Shown: positions 1-11,721 of the stretch, in pieces
How the letters are laid out: each line of letters begins with the position of its first letter
Position numbering within the stretch: position 1 is the first letter of the stretch
Origin: Gordionus sp. m RMFG-2023
Taxonomy: Eukaryota > Nematomorpha > Gordioida > Chordodea > Parachordodidae
Direction: 5' to 3'
DNA length: 64,000 nt
NCBI RefSeq assembly: GCF_954871325.1
Contig: NC_088775.1
Coordinates: 18,205,561-18,269,560, forward strand
Made by a program: the position numbers and the translations under genes
The notes under the pieces: generated by a model
Told to the model about the DNA's origin: nothing
The model's database searches: none
What the model saw: only the letters and a program-made list of their open reading frames with translations

Positions 1-1015
1 TGTCAGATTTCATGATTTGGAACTAATTATCATTCTTTTATTTTCCAAGTCTCACACATCATGTTAACATTTGAAGTAATACAAAGATACTAATAATATT
101 ATAAAGGAGAATAGTTGTGTAATAAATAGCTCAATTTTTAACTATTTAAAACTAATTCTTAGTTGGTGGTAAAAGTATATCTACTTTTTGCAGAAAAATT
201 ATTTCAGTTTGGTGTTTTTCTTGATAACTTCTCGTTCAACTTTTGAAGATAGCAGATATATATTAACAAGCGTCTCCCCTCACCGGATTTTCTTCGGTAT
301 CTGTCTTTAGATTAAGCCAAATTAGGCGATTTTTAGTAATTACCTAATTAAAAAATATTAACTGAGAGGTTATAAAAACTAAATTTGGAGGGCTTAATAG
401 ATGTATATGTTTATATAAAAAATATAGGGTTGACGCTGGTCGGAATTAGAGGTTGGCGCAGATAATGAAGATCTCCGTGATCGATCGGGTCGCGACGTTA
501 GTGTGAATAAAAAACTTCGAATGTGAGCCTCATAAAATTTTCCAAAAAATCACCGAGGGTGATTAGAATTTTGCGTGGATCAGAGAAAGTTTAAAAAACG
601 TAAGAAAGAATCTTTAAAAACCGGACCACTTTCCTTGCACATTTTATAATAAAATGTTATCCTAAGAAATTATATTAGGAGACTACAAAACGCGATTTTT
701 TTTATAAATTCAAATATTTTCACAAATTTATCAAAAAAATTGAATAAACTATTAGAATTTTTTTAAAATGCCTAATATTTATTTATTTTATAGAAAAGGC
801 TTATTGCATTATTTTTATTAAAGTTTTCGAAGATAAAATTTCATCACCCCAACAATTCGGTTTTCAGTGAAAGATTGATTATTTTCTATAGCCAATAATC
901 GTTTACTATAGGAAAGATGAACGCAACAAAATAAGAAAAAATATTGGCATTTTCCATTTTTTAAATAAAGATTTTGATTTATAAATGTGACTAGATTAGT
1001 GAATTCTGATTTATA
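1..1015. other. Left edge, no gene recognised
   Basis: No coding region could be supported on either strand. A short block at about 250-360 contains GTCTCCC followed by AGGCGATTTTT and CCTAATTA. The same elements occur in inverted orientation near 55120-55250, so both may be remnants of one small interspersed repeat. If ATAD1 (10464-10903, minus) continues to the left, this stretch would be intron. Confidence 0.4.
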
Positions 1016-2044
1016 GTGCGCACAAATTGAGCGTTTACGTTTTGTCGTAATTTTTTATTCAAAAAAAGTAACACATCTCTTGCTTAAAATGAGGTAACCT
1101 TTTTATTAATGTCGTTGATTCAAAATTTTATCTAAATTCTAAAAAAGGATTCGTCTTTGAAAATTATAATATCGCCTGCCTTCTTATCTCTTTAATTTCC
1201 AAATATTCTATTTTAAGATATAAGTAAGTTATTTTTTTACTAGGGATGTACCGATATTTTTTATAGGATCGGATCGGGCCGATATTTCGCCCATTTTTAA
1301 ATATCGGTTATCGGCCAATACTAAAAAAATTCCGATCCGATCCGATAAAAAATGGCGTTTTTGAAAAAACCCATTTATTTTTATAAAAAATAGCTTTTTT
1401 TTATAAAACCCATTTATTTTTATAAAAAAATCGAAATCCATTTTTATGTTTATTTTTATAAAAAAATTGAAATCCATTTTTATGTTAATTTTTTTAATAA
1501 TTAATTAAACATTTTGCCATATTGTATTTTTTTTTCTCATTCTGTTTATAAGTGTGCGATAATTTATAAAATAATCTTTTCTTTTATTTAATATTATTTG
1601 GAATATGTTTATAAATAAAATTTTTTTATACATTTCATTAAAATAATCGGTTAGGGTACCTTTTCAGGGGCAATTATTTTTGTTATTTTTTAATGTTATT
1701 TTTTTATGCGATTTTTTGTTATTTTTTTATGCGATTTTTTTTATGTAATTTTTTTATGAAAACTATTGTTTTTATGTTATTTTTTTATGATTGGTTCATT
1801 TTCTTATTGGTTAATTTTTTATTTAAGATATTTTTAAATTAATATATCTTTTTTTATTTAAGATATTTTAAAATAATTTTTTCTAAAATTTAAAATCGTA
1901 CAATTATTTAAAGGAAGTGATGGGGGCAAATAAGGGGGAAGGCTAGGGGTAAGGGGTAAAATTATTAGATTATGTACAATGCGGGTAGGTTTGGGGTCAA
2001 ATTTTTGATAGATGAAACTTCGCTATTTAAAATTTATTTGGTTG

Positions 2045-2217
2045 ATTCTTTCTATACAAACTTAATATGATTTCTTCTAAACAAACTTAATACGATTCCT
2101 TCTATACAAACTTAATATGATTCCCTCTATACAAACTTAATATGATTCCTTCTATACAAACTTAATATGATTTGTTCTATCTTAATATGATTTCTTCTAT
2201 ACAAACTTAATATGAAT
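2045..2217. repeat. 25-bp tandem repeat inside the Merlin element
   Basis: About seven imperfect copies of a unit containing TCTATACAAACTTAATATGA lie between the left terminal repeat and the 3' end of the Merlin transposase. It is a local minisatellite expansion within the transposon. Confidence 0.8.
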
Positions 2218-2329
2218 AATTTTTTCTAAAATTTGTATAAAGAATTTAATTTTTTTTAGTGATAACACTATAATTAAAGGAAGATTCCAAAAATAAATAA
2301 AATTTAAGCATAACAATCGAAATAATTTA

Positions 2330-3090
2330 TTCATTAAATTGAAATATACTATTAAAATTTATACAATCATTAATAAAATGAATAAAAACATCAAAACGAT
2401 TTAATAATCTATATTTTCGAAAATATCTATATTCAAGAAGATATTCATGAATATTATCCCGATCCCCATGTCTTTTATAATTTGCCTTTAGATCCCGCCA
2501 CAGCCTCTCGACTTTTTGAGTGTGGATCGATCTGTCATTTAGATCAACAAAATTTTGCGAATGGTTGATCCGATAGTGGAAATAGTTTGAACTTTCTAGC
2601 CGATTATATCTAAGATAAATATATTTACATTTATCACCACTTTTGCTTTATTGAAAAAATAAATTCACATACCCTAACCACGAGTCAGTCATTATCGTGG
2701 AATCTTGCATAACATTATCTTTAACCACACGATAGGTGGTATCTTGATCTCTTGTTGTGGTGGCACTTAAAAATATCTCATTTGTTTCCCGACATATACC
2801 ACCAATAATCCATATAGCCTCGGAAGTCAAATGCCGACCACGGTTATATTTACGCTTCCATACATGAGTTTCATCAATTTCAATAACGTGGCCAGGCCCC
2901 CCGATCTTTGAATGATTCGAGGCTATATGGAATCCACATACCTTTCGAAATTTTTTAAACCTATATAAGTGAAGTAAAAAACCATATTATACTTTAGATT
3001 ACCATCTTGAAATTGCCTTCTTATCATAATCTAACTCTTTCGAAGCAGTTAAAATTTTATAACGGCCTAAAAATAATTCTGTTTAATATT
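2330..3090 (-). CDS. Merlin transposase (ISXO2-like DDE domain), spliced
   Basis: This is the transposase that would cut and paste the surrounding Merlin element. On the minus strand the motifs run in order: a block with GGPGHVIEIDETHVWKRKYN (first Asp in EIDET, near 2870), TSEAIWIIGGICRETNEIF, then MTDSWLGY (second Asp), then KVERLWRDLK (third acidic residue, Glu, near 2515) and a C-terminal tail ending near 2330. A GTATGT...TTAG intron of about 80 bp (roughly 2605-2685) joins WLG to YNRLESSNYF, restoring the family's usual GYN motif. No in-frame stop was seen in these two exons. The N-terminal exons upstream of about 2945 are short and less certain, so the start is approximate. The intact D-D-E set contrasts with the copy near 43320, where the Glu is replaced by Gln. 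Confidence 0.8.
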
Positions 3091-3649
3091 TTTTAAAGAA
3101 TTGGTACTTATGTACAAGTACACTAGTCTTAAAAATCTCCCAACATCATGAATTCCTTCAAAAATGGAATCTAAAAATTCGTCATTTATGAATATTCATT
3201 TTAAAAAAAATGGAAGGAATTATATAATATATATTGGAACTAAAAAAAAGGGAACCAAAAAAAGATTTATACCAAAAAAAAAATTAAAAATGGAAAGTTT
3301 CGTCTACCAAAAATCTTACCCCTAGCCTTCCCCCTTATTTGCCCCCATCACTTCCTTTAAATAATTGTACGAATTTTAAATTTTAGGAAAAATTATTTTA
3401 AAATATCTTAAATAAAAAATTAACCAATAAGAAAATGAACCAATCATAAAAAAATAACATAAAAACAATAGCTTTCATAAAAAAATTACATAAAAAAAAA
3501 TCGCATAAAAAAATAACAAAAAATCGCATAAAAAAATAACAAAAAATAACATAAAAAAATAATTGCCCCTGAAAAGGTACCCTAACCAAATAATCTATTG
3601 TTTTATTTTGCATATTACATAAATTTCCGGTATTAAAATTAGTAAAATA

Positions 3650-5663
3650 ATGGCTTCTTGTTCGCTTATATGGGATTATTTTAAATTGGATTCGCCATGT
3701 TCTAATTTTGCTAAATGTAAAGTTGACTCTTGTACCGATAAAATTTCCAGAGGTAGTAAATGTCAAAAGTCTTACAACACCACAAACTTGAGGAAGCATC
3801 TCGAGAATAATCATAAAGATGCATTTGAACTTCTATTAACTAAAGAAAATAGAAAAAAAATGGAAAAAGATCAAATTAAAATAAAATCTAAATTTAACCA
3901 AAAAACTTTGCCAGGTCTGTTAAATAAGCAGACAATATGGGACATTGATGACCCAAGATCCAAAGCGATATCGATGCATAAAAACCATATGATAGCCGTA
4001 GATAATCAGCCGTTTTCTATTGTAGAGGATATTGGCTTTAATCGACTAATGAATCATCTATGTGGAAACTACAAAATTCCATCTAGAAAATATTTTTCGG
4101 AAAAATTAACCAACGAAATATATAAAGATATTTAATAAGATTAAATGTCAATTAGATAGGGAAAAAATTCCCTTTAGTTTTACAAGTGATATATGGTCTA
4201 GATGTTCTGGGTCGTATTCACATATTAGCTTGACTTGTCATCTGATTAATGAAAATTTTGAACCAATTGCAAGATTACTTCATGTTGCAACTTTCAATGA
4301 TTCACACACTGGACAAAATATTGCCGATATTATGAACAAAATGTTGACCAGTTGGAATATCAGTAAATGTAAAATTCATGCTATTGTAGGTGATAATGCG
4401 CCAAATATAAAATCTGCTTGCAATTTAGGTAATTAAATTATATATATATTAACAAACCTTATTTAGGGAATTATTCATCCGTTTCATATTTTCCCACTCC
4501 CTACAATTAGTAGTAAAAGAAGGAGTTTTTACACAGAGAGCTATTATTGATATGTTATCTCGAGCAAGAAAGGTTACTGGTCATTTTAATCATTCATCTA
4601 TTGCTAACAATAGACTCAAAATTTTCCAAAAGCAATTATTTACCCACCCACAAACTTATTTAAGATGTTGACACAAGGTGAGATTCGACCTTTTATATGC
4701 TAGAAAGACTCCTGGAGCAAAAAAAAGCCTTACTTATTTATTGTAATGATTTTACCCTCGATATGTTAACTCCAAATGAGTGGTGTTTAGAAAAAAAAGG
4801 TAAATCTGGCTCTATTACCAATTCAACGCATCACTAAAGAAATTAGTGGAGAAAAAGCATCTATTAGCATAGTAATTCCATTTGTAAAATTACTTAAAAA
4901 GGAGCTTACTAGTCATGGTGAGTATGATAAAGGTGTTTAAACTATGAAGGATGCTATGTATAAAGATCTTACCAAACGTTTTTCCTCTATTTATAATGAT
5001 AAAATATACTTTATAGCAACAATTTTGGATCCACGATTTAAAACCCAATTCAATCTATATCTAACTTTTATAGACAAAAACTACTTCTAGTATGCTTTGA
5101 CAGTAATCCTGGTAAGATAATTAATTCATCCAGCCTAGGTAAAGAATTAAATCATTTTAATAAATATTTCATTTAAATTTTATAATTTAAACAATTTAGA
5201 AAAGGATAATCAAAATATGGAGATAAAAGAAATTCCATCAACATCAGCAATGGATTCAACTGGCATATTTAGTTTGTGGGGATCTTATGCTGATGTGGTT
5301 AAAGATAACGAGAAATCTAATAACATTATCGGTGTAAATTGTCCTTATTCCCTTGAGATTGAAAACTATCTCAATGAACCAGTTTTTAAAGCACTAAATG
5401 ATAATACCCCTGCGGATCCATTGAAATATTGGGCTGTGAATTGCCAAAAATATCCAACCCTATCTAAACTTGCTTGTCAATATCTAGCAACACCTGCCAC
5501 AAGTATCTCATCTAAGTCTGTTTTTAGTGAAGCTGGTGATATTGACAGTCCCCATCGCCACAGACTGACCTCAGATAAATTAGAAATTTTGGTATTTCAA
5601 AAAAGAAATCTTAGATATATTAATATCATAATATATGTGTTTATTACTTATTTTATTTTGTAA
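3650..5663 (+). pseudogene. hAT transposase with BED zinc finger, broken
   Basis: The product would mobilise the element 1241-5971. Residues 1-161 (from 3650) contain a BED-type finger: Cys pair near CKVDSC, then CQKSYNTTNLRKHLENNH. The RNase H-like core follows in another frame with TSDIWS (catalytic Asp) near 4185 and VGDNAPNIKSACNLG near 4390, where a GTAATT intron begins. The C-terminal hAT dimerisation region (5217-5663) shows ADPLKYW and [11 protein letters not shown] followed by LTSDKLEIL. There is a frame change near 4133 and several more interruptions between 4440 and 5216, so this copy is not functional, although its ends are well preserved. Confidence 0.85.
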
Positions 5664-6123
5664 ATAGATTAATGTTATTACTTTTTATGTAAATATGTGA
5701 TTTATCAATAAAAATATTTTATATACTTATTGAATTGAATATAAGCTTAAGCTATAATAACTGACCATTTTAATATATTTAAATGACATATGTTATGGCA
5801 TAGTTAAATTGATGTTATACTAATAAAAAGTTATTAAAAATTAAAACCATTGGTATCTTTATAGAATACAAAATTAGATATGATATCGGATCGGTTATCG
5901 GCCAAAATCAATTTAATATTGGGAATATCGGATCGGATCGGCCTCCAAAAAGTGGTATCGGTACACCCCTATTTTTTACATTTTCTATATTATTGCAAAA
6001 TGAAGAATGAAAAAGCAAACCTGTTTTTGCGTTTCTTTAAATGGTTGCTAAAGCCAAACGGTAACTTTACCAATTTGCACGAGGCTATTTACGCAGCGTT
6101 TGAAATGCTCAATTTGTGCACAC

Positions 6124-7430
6124 TATGAGACGATTTTATTTCATGTAAAGTTTGGAAATAAAGAAAGCAAAATTTTATTATTTAAAAAATAAACCGTGAA
6201 TTTTTAGGGTGTGATAAAAAAAAGTTTCGTGAATGGCGGATCGGGCTTAAAAACACAATACAGACGAAAATGGGCGTTGTAGAGTAAGCGTGAGTGGACG
6301 GGCCGTGAATAAAAAATTAGGCCCGTGCTCATATCTTCTAGGAATTGAGCTAAGATTATGAAAATTTTTAAAAATTTTAAGTTAAACGCAAATGAATTAT
6401 TTTCTTCGAGCATATATGAAAATTAATCAAAATATTTTATCATCTCCCTTAATATGATGCCTACATATTGCGATATCATTCATTATTTAATTTTGAAAAC
6501 ATAATATTATGATTTTGTTTATGAATATGATAATTTTGGCTTTTATGTACATATACATTTTCTTCCTCTCTTGTTATTTAATAGATTAAAAATATTTTAA
6601 ATGTTTAAAATTACGATTTTAATTTTTTTTTATAAATTAGTTGTATTCATAATTAAAATAGAAAAATGAAAACAAAATGCCCTTGTGAATAATTCTAAAC
6701 CAAAAATTTGGTAATGCAAAAAATAAAAAATTTTAAATGCATTTTGTTTAACCAAAGATATATTCTAGTAATGGTTTTACTCATGCATTGGTGTAGATCA
6801 CTATTTTTTTTAAACTATAAGTCAATTTGGTTCTATCTACCTTTTACAATGTCTGAAACTATTGTAACGATATATTGAATAGATAGCATAAATCTTTTAT
6901 CATAAAAAACCAGAACCTAATCGAACGTACCAAAAAATTCCTGAATACTTTAAAAAAAGTCGTCAGCAAGAATTGAGATAAGGACCTGAAAAATTAGTTC
7001 AGACATGAACCTACAAATATTTTTTTAAAAATCGAGTGGAGTTCAGATGCAAAAAAAATAAATATCCACTTCTTTTATAATAGCATGACTATTTAAAATT
7101 TTTTGGAATAAAGACAAACCAATTAGCGCAAAATGCTTATAACTATTCAATTAAGGGAGAGTCTAAAATCGAAATTACGGTCGGACTAAAAAATTTTGGA
7201 ATGGAACGAAAAAAATTGTTAAATTTGCAGGGATTCTATTAACAATACTTTATATTCAAATATTATGACATTATAAAAAAAGGCGAAAATATTCAAGAAA
7301 AAAAATAAATTTCCACAGGGAAGAAAGTGATTTTTCAAATTTTCACAAAAAATGTAGTCCAAAATTAGGCGTGAAATCGTTGGAATCACAGCCAAACCTG
7401 ATACTAATATTATTTATTTAAATTGTTTGT
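6124..7430. other. AT-rich stretch without recognised genes
   Basis: No coding or terminal-repeat structure could be supported. A slightly GC-richer patch near 6230-6340 has short open frames without recognisable motifs. Confidence 0.4.
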
Positions 7431-7439
7431 TTTTTCTTT

Positions 7440-9130
7440 TGTAAACGATTGATGGCTATGGAGGAAAATCCACTGAAGCTTAGCCGGGCTGAGAAAATAT
7501 ACCTGGCTAATTACCTTTAAAGAAATTGATATTAAATTTGACATTTAGAAAACATTAGTAAAAATAAAGAAATGAAAATTTTTAATTTTTTTTGTTAAAC
7601 AGTGAATTATTTCTAAAAAAATTAGGTTTCCCCCAAAGCCAAAAAATGCAGATGCCGGATTATATTTTCCAAAAATATTATTGTTAATATTAATTTATAT
7701 TTGTTAATATTTATTCTTATCTCATATATACATATATATATATTTTTTTTATTTATCACATTCATCTACTAAGTTATTTTATCAATCAATTTCGATTTCA
7801 AGTTTTCCTTGGCGTAATTTACCTATTATTTTCAAATTTTAGTGGCGTAATATTTATCTAAATTTCTATTAAAATAATAATTATCTCTGAAACTCCTTGT
7901 CCAACAGGGAGAAAAAAATTGCAAGCTTGTCCAACGAGATCGAGTCTCCGCCACAGTAACAGCTATTTTGGAGTTAGAAGAGCTGATTATTAATGCTATT
8001 ACTGAAATATCACAATGGCTTGAAAGAAATATTTCCTCAGAAGCAAGAAAATTATTGGATTCAATACTTATTCCAAATTTTTTTTCTCATTAGAATGTAT
8101 TATTTAATTATACAACTATTTTATGTAATACTTTTAAAAACATAACATTGACTTGATTAAGAAGATGAGAATAGCGGAGAGCATTTTATTAGAACTCAAG
8201 GAAATAGAGCTAGTGTTGTTGAAGAATTTCATATTTTATATGTTATTGTTGAGTCAAAAGCAGAGCTATACGTGTTAAATATTTGTCCCCCTCGACTTGC
8301 AGCAAGCAAGCTCATCATCAAAACATTAATATAGGATCAGTAGAAGAGTATTATAAAACAAATGTCCCCTCTCCCAACCTTTTTCATATGGTGATAGAAA
8401 AAAAATATAAATATTTGTTATATTTTTATCATGAAGATGTTAAAATATCTTATGATGCCTTATTAGCTGAATAACTATGATTAAAAGATTAACTATGGTT
8501 GATACAGTCCCAAAAAATGCTATGGATGCTTTTTATTTCAAACACATTTTAGATTATACTCCCAATTATTAAAATGGTTATATATATATTAGCAGCTCTT
8601 TAGTAAACTAATGAGAGAACATTCACTTTTTTAAGAAGAATAACAGAGCCTTGCAGAGGTACCATTTGCAGGACCAGGCCCAGATTTTATTTTAAAATTT
8701 TTTCCGGCCCGGGTTTTTTTAAAAAAAATTTTCAGGCCCGGCCAGGCTGGCTTAGCCCGTATTTTTTAAAATAAATTATATTTATTTTTGATACTTATAG
8801 CTAATAATGGCGATTTCAAATATTTGGTTTTAAAATATACAACTCGGCTTGGATATTTTTTCTTAAAAAATTTTCAGGCCCAGCCCGGGTGTTTTTATAA
8901 AAAAAAATTACGAGCCCGGCCCGGGTATATTTAAAAAAATTAAAATTCGGGGGCCGGGCCTGCAAGTCTGTGAAAAACATACCTATGAAATACAACATCT
9001 GAAAGTAGATTGAATGATTTGGATCTTTTGAATATTCATAGACATTTAACGCCAAGCAAGGATTATTAATTGAAAAATTAGCTCAAAACATACAAAATAC
9101 AATTATTCCTAAGAAACTTTTTGTGTATTA
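7440..9130 (+). pseudogene. Decayed hAT transposase (P52rIPK-like type)
   Basis: Fragments in several plus-strand frames keep the order of a hAT transposase gene of the type annotated as 52-kDa repressor of the inhibitor of protein kinase-like. Near 8290-8380 SKQAHHQNINIGSVEEYYKT matches the conserved segment before the C-terminal half. Near 8600-8640 comes NERTFTFLRRITE (a form of the hAT dimerisation motif), and after an inserted MITE the frame continues as SRLNDLDLLNIHRHLTPSKD near 9010-9060. An N-terminal patch near 7450 is weaker. Many stops and frame changes show an old, dead copy. Confidence 0.65.
8655..8983. mobile_element. GC-punctuated hAT-type MITE inside the hAT pseudogene
   Basis: The segment has GGCCCGG/CCGGGCC blocks in an AT-rich background and inverted ends (TTTGCAGGACCAGGCCC near 8670 against the complement of GGGCCGGGCCTGCAAG near 8970). 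It splits the C-terminal motif of the pseudogene around it. No clear target duplication was found, so the exact ends are approximate. Similar blocks occur near 47400 and 54710-54840. Confidence 0.5.
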
Positions 9131-9611
9131 ATTTATATTTACAACATTTAAATTTTTTATACTTTATATATTTTAAAAGCTCAAAAAATTCAAATTTCAA
9201 TTTTGGGTCATTTAGGTGATTCATATCGTGGGTTATATTCACTTTATATTTTATGATTCACATTTAAATGCCGGTTTATATATATAATTTTTTTAATTCA
9301 CATTAGTTTAAAATTGTGTATTAGAAAAGTTATTAATCCTAATAAATTTATGCTTAGTATTTTTAATTAAAAATATTATTTCTTAAAAAAATTAATTATC
9401 CCCCCCTAGACCAAATTCCTGCGTACGCGCCTGGGTACATCCCTAATTATAAGATTATTAATTCATTATAAAATAATTTAAAAAATTAATACTATTTGTG
9501 ATTATAAAAGTCAAAGAGAAACATATTAAAATAAAATTTTCAGTGATTCATGCAAAATTTTTATTCATTCCCAATCTTGCCAGGTGATTTTTTGAAAAAG
9601 ATTACCAGATG

Positions 9612-10110
9612 TAGGCTTGTGAGACAAATCTAAACCCAGATTAGCAAACTGAAGTTTTTATATCTTTTCTGAACCCAAACCAAACCAGAATCCTGTTTAT
9701 AAAATTTTTGCAAACCTAAACCAAACTCTGTTTGTTTTTTTTAACAAAGTTCAGTTAATTTTAAATACCTATAAATATTTTAAATTATAAATGGATATTA
9801 TCTTGTTGAACATATATTCATTTTAACATTCTAAGATGACAGAACACTTTTTGGAAAATATTGTGTTAAGATTAAATAAAAAAAATTAAATTCATTTTAA
9901 ACTTTTTTTAACTATACTGCAAAATGTAAAAAATTATTACTAAATATACTGTTAAGCAAAAACAAAAAATCTCTTGGCTATTATTTATATTTAATTATAT
10001 TGCCATTTGTTGATTTTAATTTTTGGCTTCAGATAGAACTTCCAAACCAATATCTGTTTTTGTCTTGACTAAAACTGGTCTAAAATTTTAAGAGGTTCAC
10101 AAGCGGTCAT
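9612..10110. mobile_element. Possible MITE with AACCAAACC-rich ends
   Basis: A GGCTTGTGAGAC block at the left and its approximate complement GTTCACAAGC at the right bracket about 0.5 kb of non-coding sequence, with AAACC-type motifs near both ends. The target duplication is not clear, so this is tentative. Confidence 0.3.
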
Positions 10111-10463
10111 ATTTAATTAGAGTCAAATTATTCTTACTGAGGGCATGTGTCCATCTCACCTTCTTAATTATGAATGAGATATTGTTAAATAAAAAATTTA
10201 TACATTACGAAAAATTAAATTTATTTAAATCATGATTAAATTAAGTTAATAATCAAGTAGCAGTCTTAAAATATATTAGTGTCATGAAATGAATTTAAAT
10301 AGCTCAAATCACACTAAAAATAACAAAGTTTTTTAAATAATTTTAAGTAAAGAATTGTTCATAATAAAGGGAATTTATTCATAAAGATTATTTTATTGGT
10401 TTTAAATGTCTAATGAATGAGACTGATATAATAATTATGAAAATATAATAATAAAAATATAAC

Positions 10464-10903
10464 CTTTTGGTGTAGAAATTAGTGGAGAATTTGATTTGAA
10501 TAAATGAAAATACATAAATGGGTATATGACACGTTTTCTAATATCGTCAACAAGCCCTTTCAACCCACCTATATCAGACCATGATGTGTTTTGTTCCTTG
10601 AATGATATTGATGAAGCAATTTCATACTCATATGAATCAAGCTATCGATAAAAATAATTGAGATTAAAACATATAATATAACAAATTTACATTTTGCAAT
10701 TCTTTAGCCGATAATATGTTTTCTAACTTTTTCTTCCCCTAAAACAACTGCTATTGGATGAATATAATAGATTTTTAAACCTTTATAGAGTTTTTATTGC
10801 TTTTTTGTTCAAATCTATTTGATATATAATACACTACAATAGGTACAACTATAGCTGATAACAAACTAACGCCTATTTTTATGAAGACTTGATCAGACAT
10901 CAT
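10464..10903 (-). CDS. ATAD1: ATAD1/Msp1-type AAA ATPase, first three exons only
   Basis: Msp1/ATAD1 is an outer-membrane AAA ATPase of mitochondria and peroxisomes that pulls out mislocalised tail-anchored proteins. Exon 1 (10781-10903) encodes a single membrane segment, IGVSLLSAIVVPIVVYYI, directly after the start, as expected for its N-terminal anchor. Exon 2 (10691-10738) gives the short linker GKKKLENILSAKELQN. Exon 3 (10464-10641) gives LDSYEYEIASSI, then TSWSDIGGLKGLVDDIRKRV and a stretch ending in TPKG, which aligns with the SEYEMSIA...TWSDIAGL...PPKG region before Walker A. The introns of 42 and 49 bp have GT-AG ends and keep frame. The AAA core (Walker A and B, sensor motifs) was not found further left. 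Either the next intron is over 10 kb and runs off the window, or the gene is truncated. Two adjacent ATGs (10903, 10900) are possible starts. Confidence 0.8.
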
Positions 10904-11721
10904 AATCCAAATTTTAGAAATTTGGAGTTGCGATTGAAGGGAATAGCTTCTTTTTATTAATATCGAATATGATATATTATTTTGACGTTGATAAAAATCT
11001 GTCATTCTTATGTAACTTTTTAAAAAGGCATGAACAACACAAGACCACATTACCGATATAGGATTTTCACAAGGTAAAGGTATTATATTATTTCTGAAAT
11101 ATCTATTTATTTTATTGATTTATTAACATATTGTTGACTCATAACTTAGGTAACTCCCAAATTTCTGACTCCAATTAGATTAGATGTGAGTGCAAGCATA
11201 GATTTGCTGTTTTATATAGCATTAGAGCGCTGTGCCAATATTCACTTTGAATTTTATTTACATGCTTTCTGTCTCATTTATGAACTTTTTACAGGTAGAT
11301 TTGAAACATATTACAATAATAGACAAAGCCAATACTCACTTTTCACTAGGCTAAATATAACATGCTAAACAAAAAAAATTTTTTTATCTCTCATATGTTA
11401 GAATAAAATCTTTACACAAACCTTTAGGGCTAAATTCTAGCTTTCAATATTATTTTTGTAACAGCGTTTTCTTCATAAATATAAAAACAATAATAAAATA
11501 TTTATTTTACATAATGTGACCTATATGACAGGTAACATGTAAATCATCTTTTTAGCGAACTTTTATTCATTTAAGACAAATACATGGATTCATCTGCCGG
11601 TGTATTAAAGTTCTTAAAGTGAAACGTTTTCAAACCCTAAAGCCACTGATATACTACCAAGATAATGTCCTATGGAGGTTTTAATTTTTATGATAAAATT
11701 AATTATAAATCTCAAGGTTAG
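10904..11721. promoter_or_regulatory. Divergent ATAD1-METTL2 intergenic region
   Basis: The two host genes are transcribed away from each other from this interval of about 0.8 kb, so it should hold both promoters and the unresolved first exon of METTL2. Candidate METTL2 ATGs lie at 11584 and 11665, but neither could be joined in frame to the first clear exon by an obvious intron. Confidence 0.5.

Larger units (their letters stand above)
1649..3587 (-). mobile_element. Merlin (IS1595/ISXO2-like) DNA transposon, apparently autonomous
   Basis: Long inverted terminal repeats of about 270-310 bp begin GGTTAGGGTACCTTTTCAGG at 1649 and end with the complement at 3587. The flanking octamers are identical, AAATAATC at 1641-1648 and 3588-3595, matching the 8-9 bp duplications of Merlin. 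The interior holds a minus-strand DDE transposase with all three expected catalytic positions and a small tandem array at 2045-2217. The insertion lies within the hAT element 1241-5971 and is therefore younger. A second, defective copy is at 42503-44081. Confidence 0.9.
1241..5971 (+). mobile_element. hAT transposon with perfect 8-bp target-site duplication
   Basis: The left end starts TAGGGATGTACCGATA and the right end, read inward, starts TAGGGGTGTACCGATACC. Subterminal GATCGG/CCGATC motifs occur on both sides. The flanking octamers are identical: TTTTTTAC at 1233-1240 and at 5972-5979. The element carries a BED-finger hAT transposase (3650-5663) and a Merlin element (1649-3587) nested in its left part. 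The exact duplication indicates a fairly young insertion. A scrambled deletion derivative of the same family lies at 21170-22200. Confidence 0.9.
1016..6123. mobile_element. Outer TA-flanked MITE interrupted by a hAT element
   Basis: The ends are inverted repeats: GTGCGCACAAATTGAGCGTT at 1016 and, read inward from 6123, GTGTGCACAAATTGAGCATT (two mismatches in 21). Each end is flanked by TA, as in Tc1/mariner-type insertions. Removing the hAT element (1241-5971) and one of its 8-bp duplications leaves a non-coding element of about 370 bp. It is the oldest layer of a three-level nest. The superfamily is inferred from the TA flanks and end structure only. Confidence 0.6.

Noticed and set aside
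3398-3814. 138-residue minus-strand open frame
   Set aside because: It spans the Merlin terminal repeat and the antisense of the hAT BED exon.
10904-11050. N-terminal extension of ATAD1 up to 11050
   Set aside because: Family members begin just before the membrane segment; the extra 49 residues show no conserved motif.
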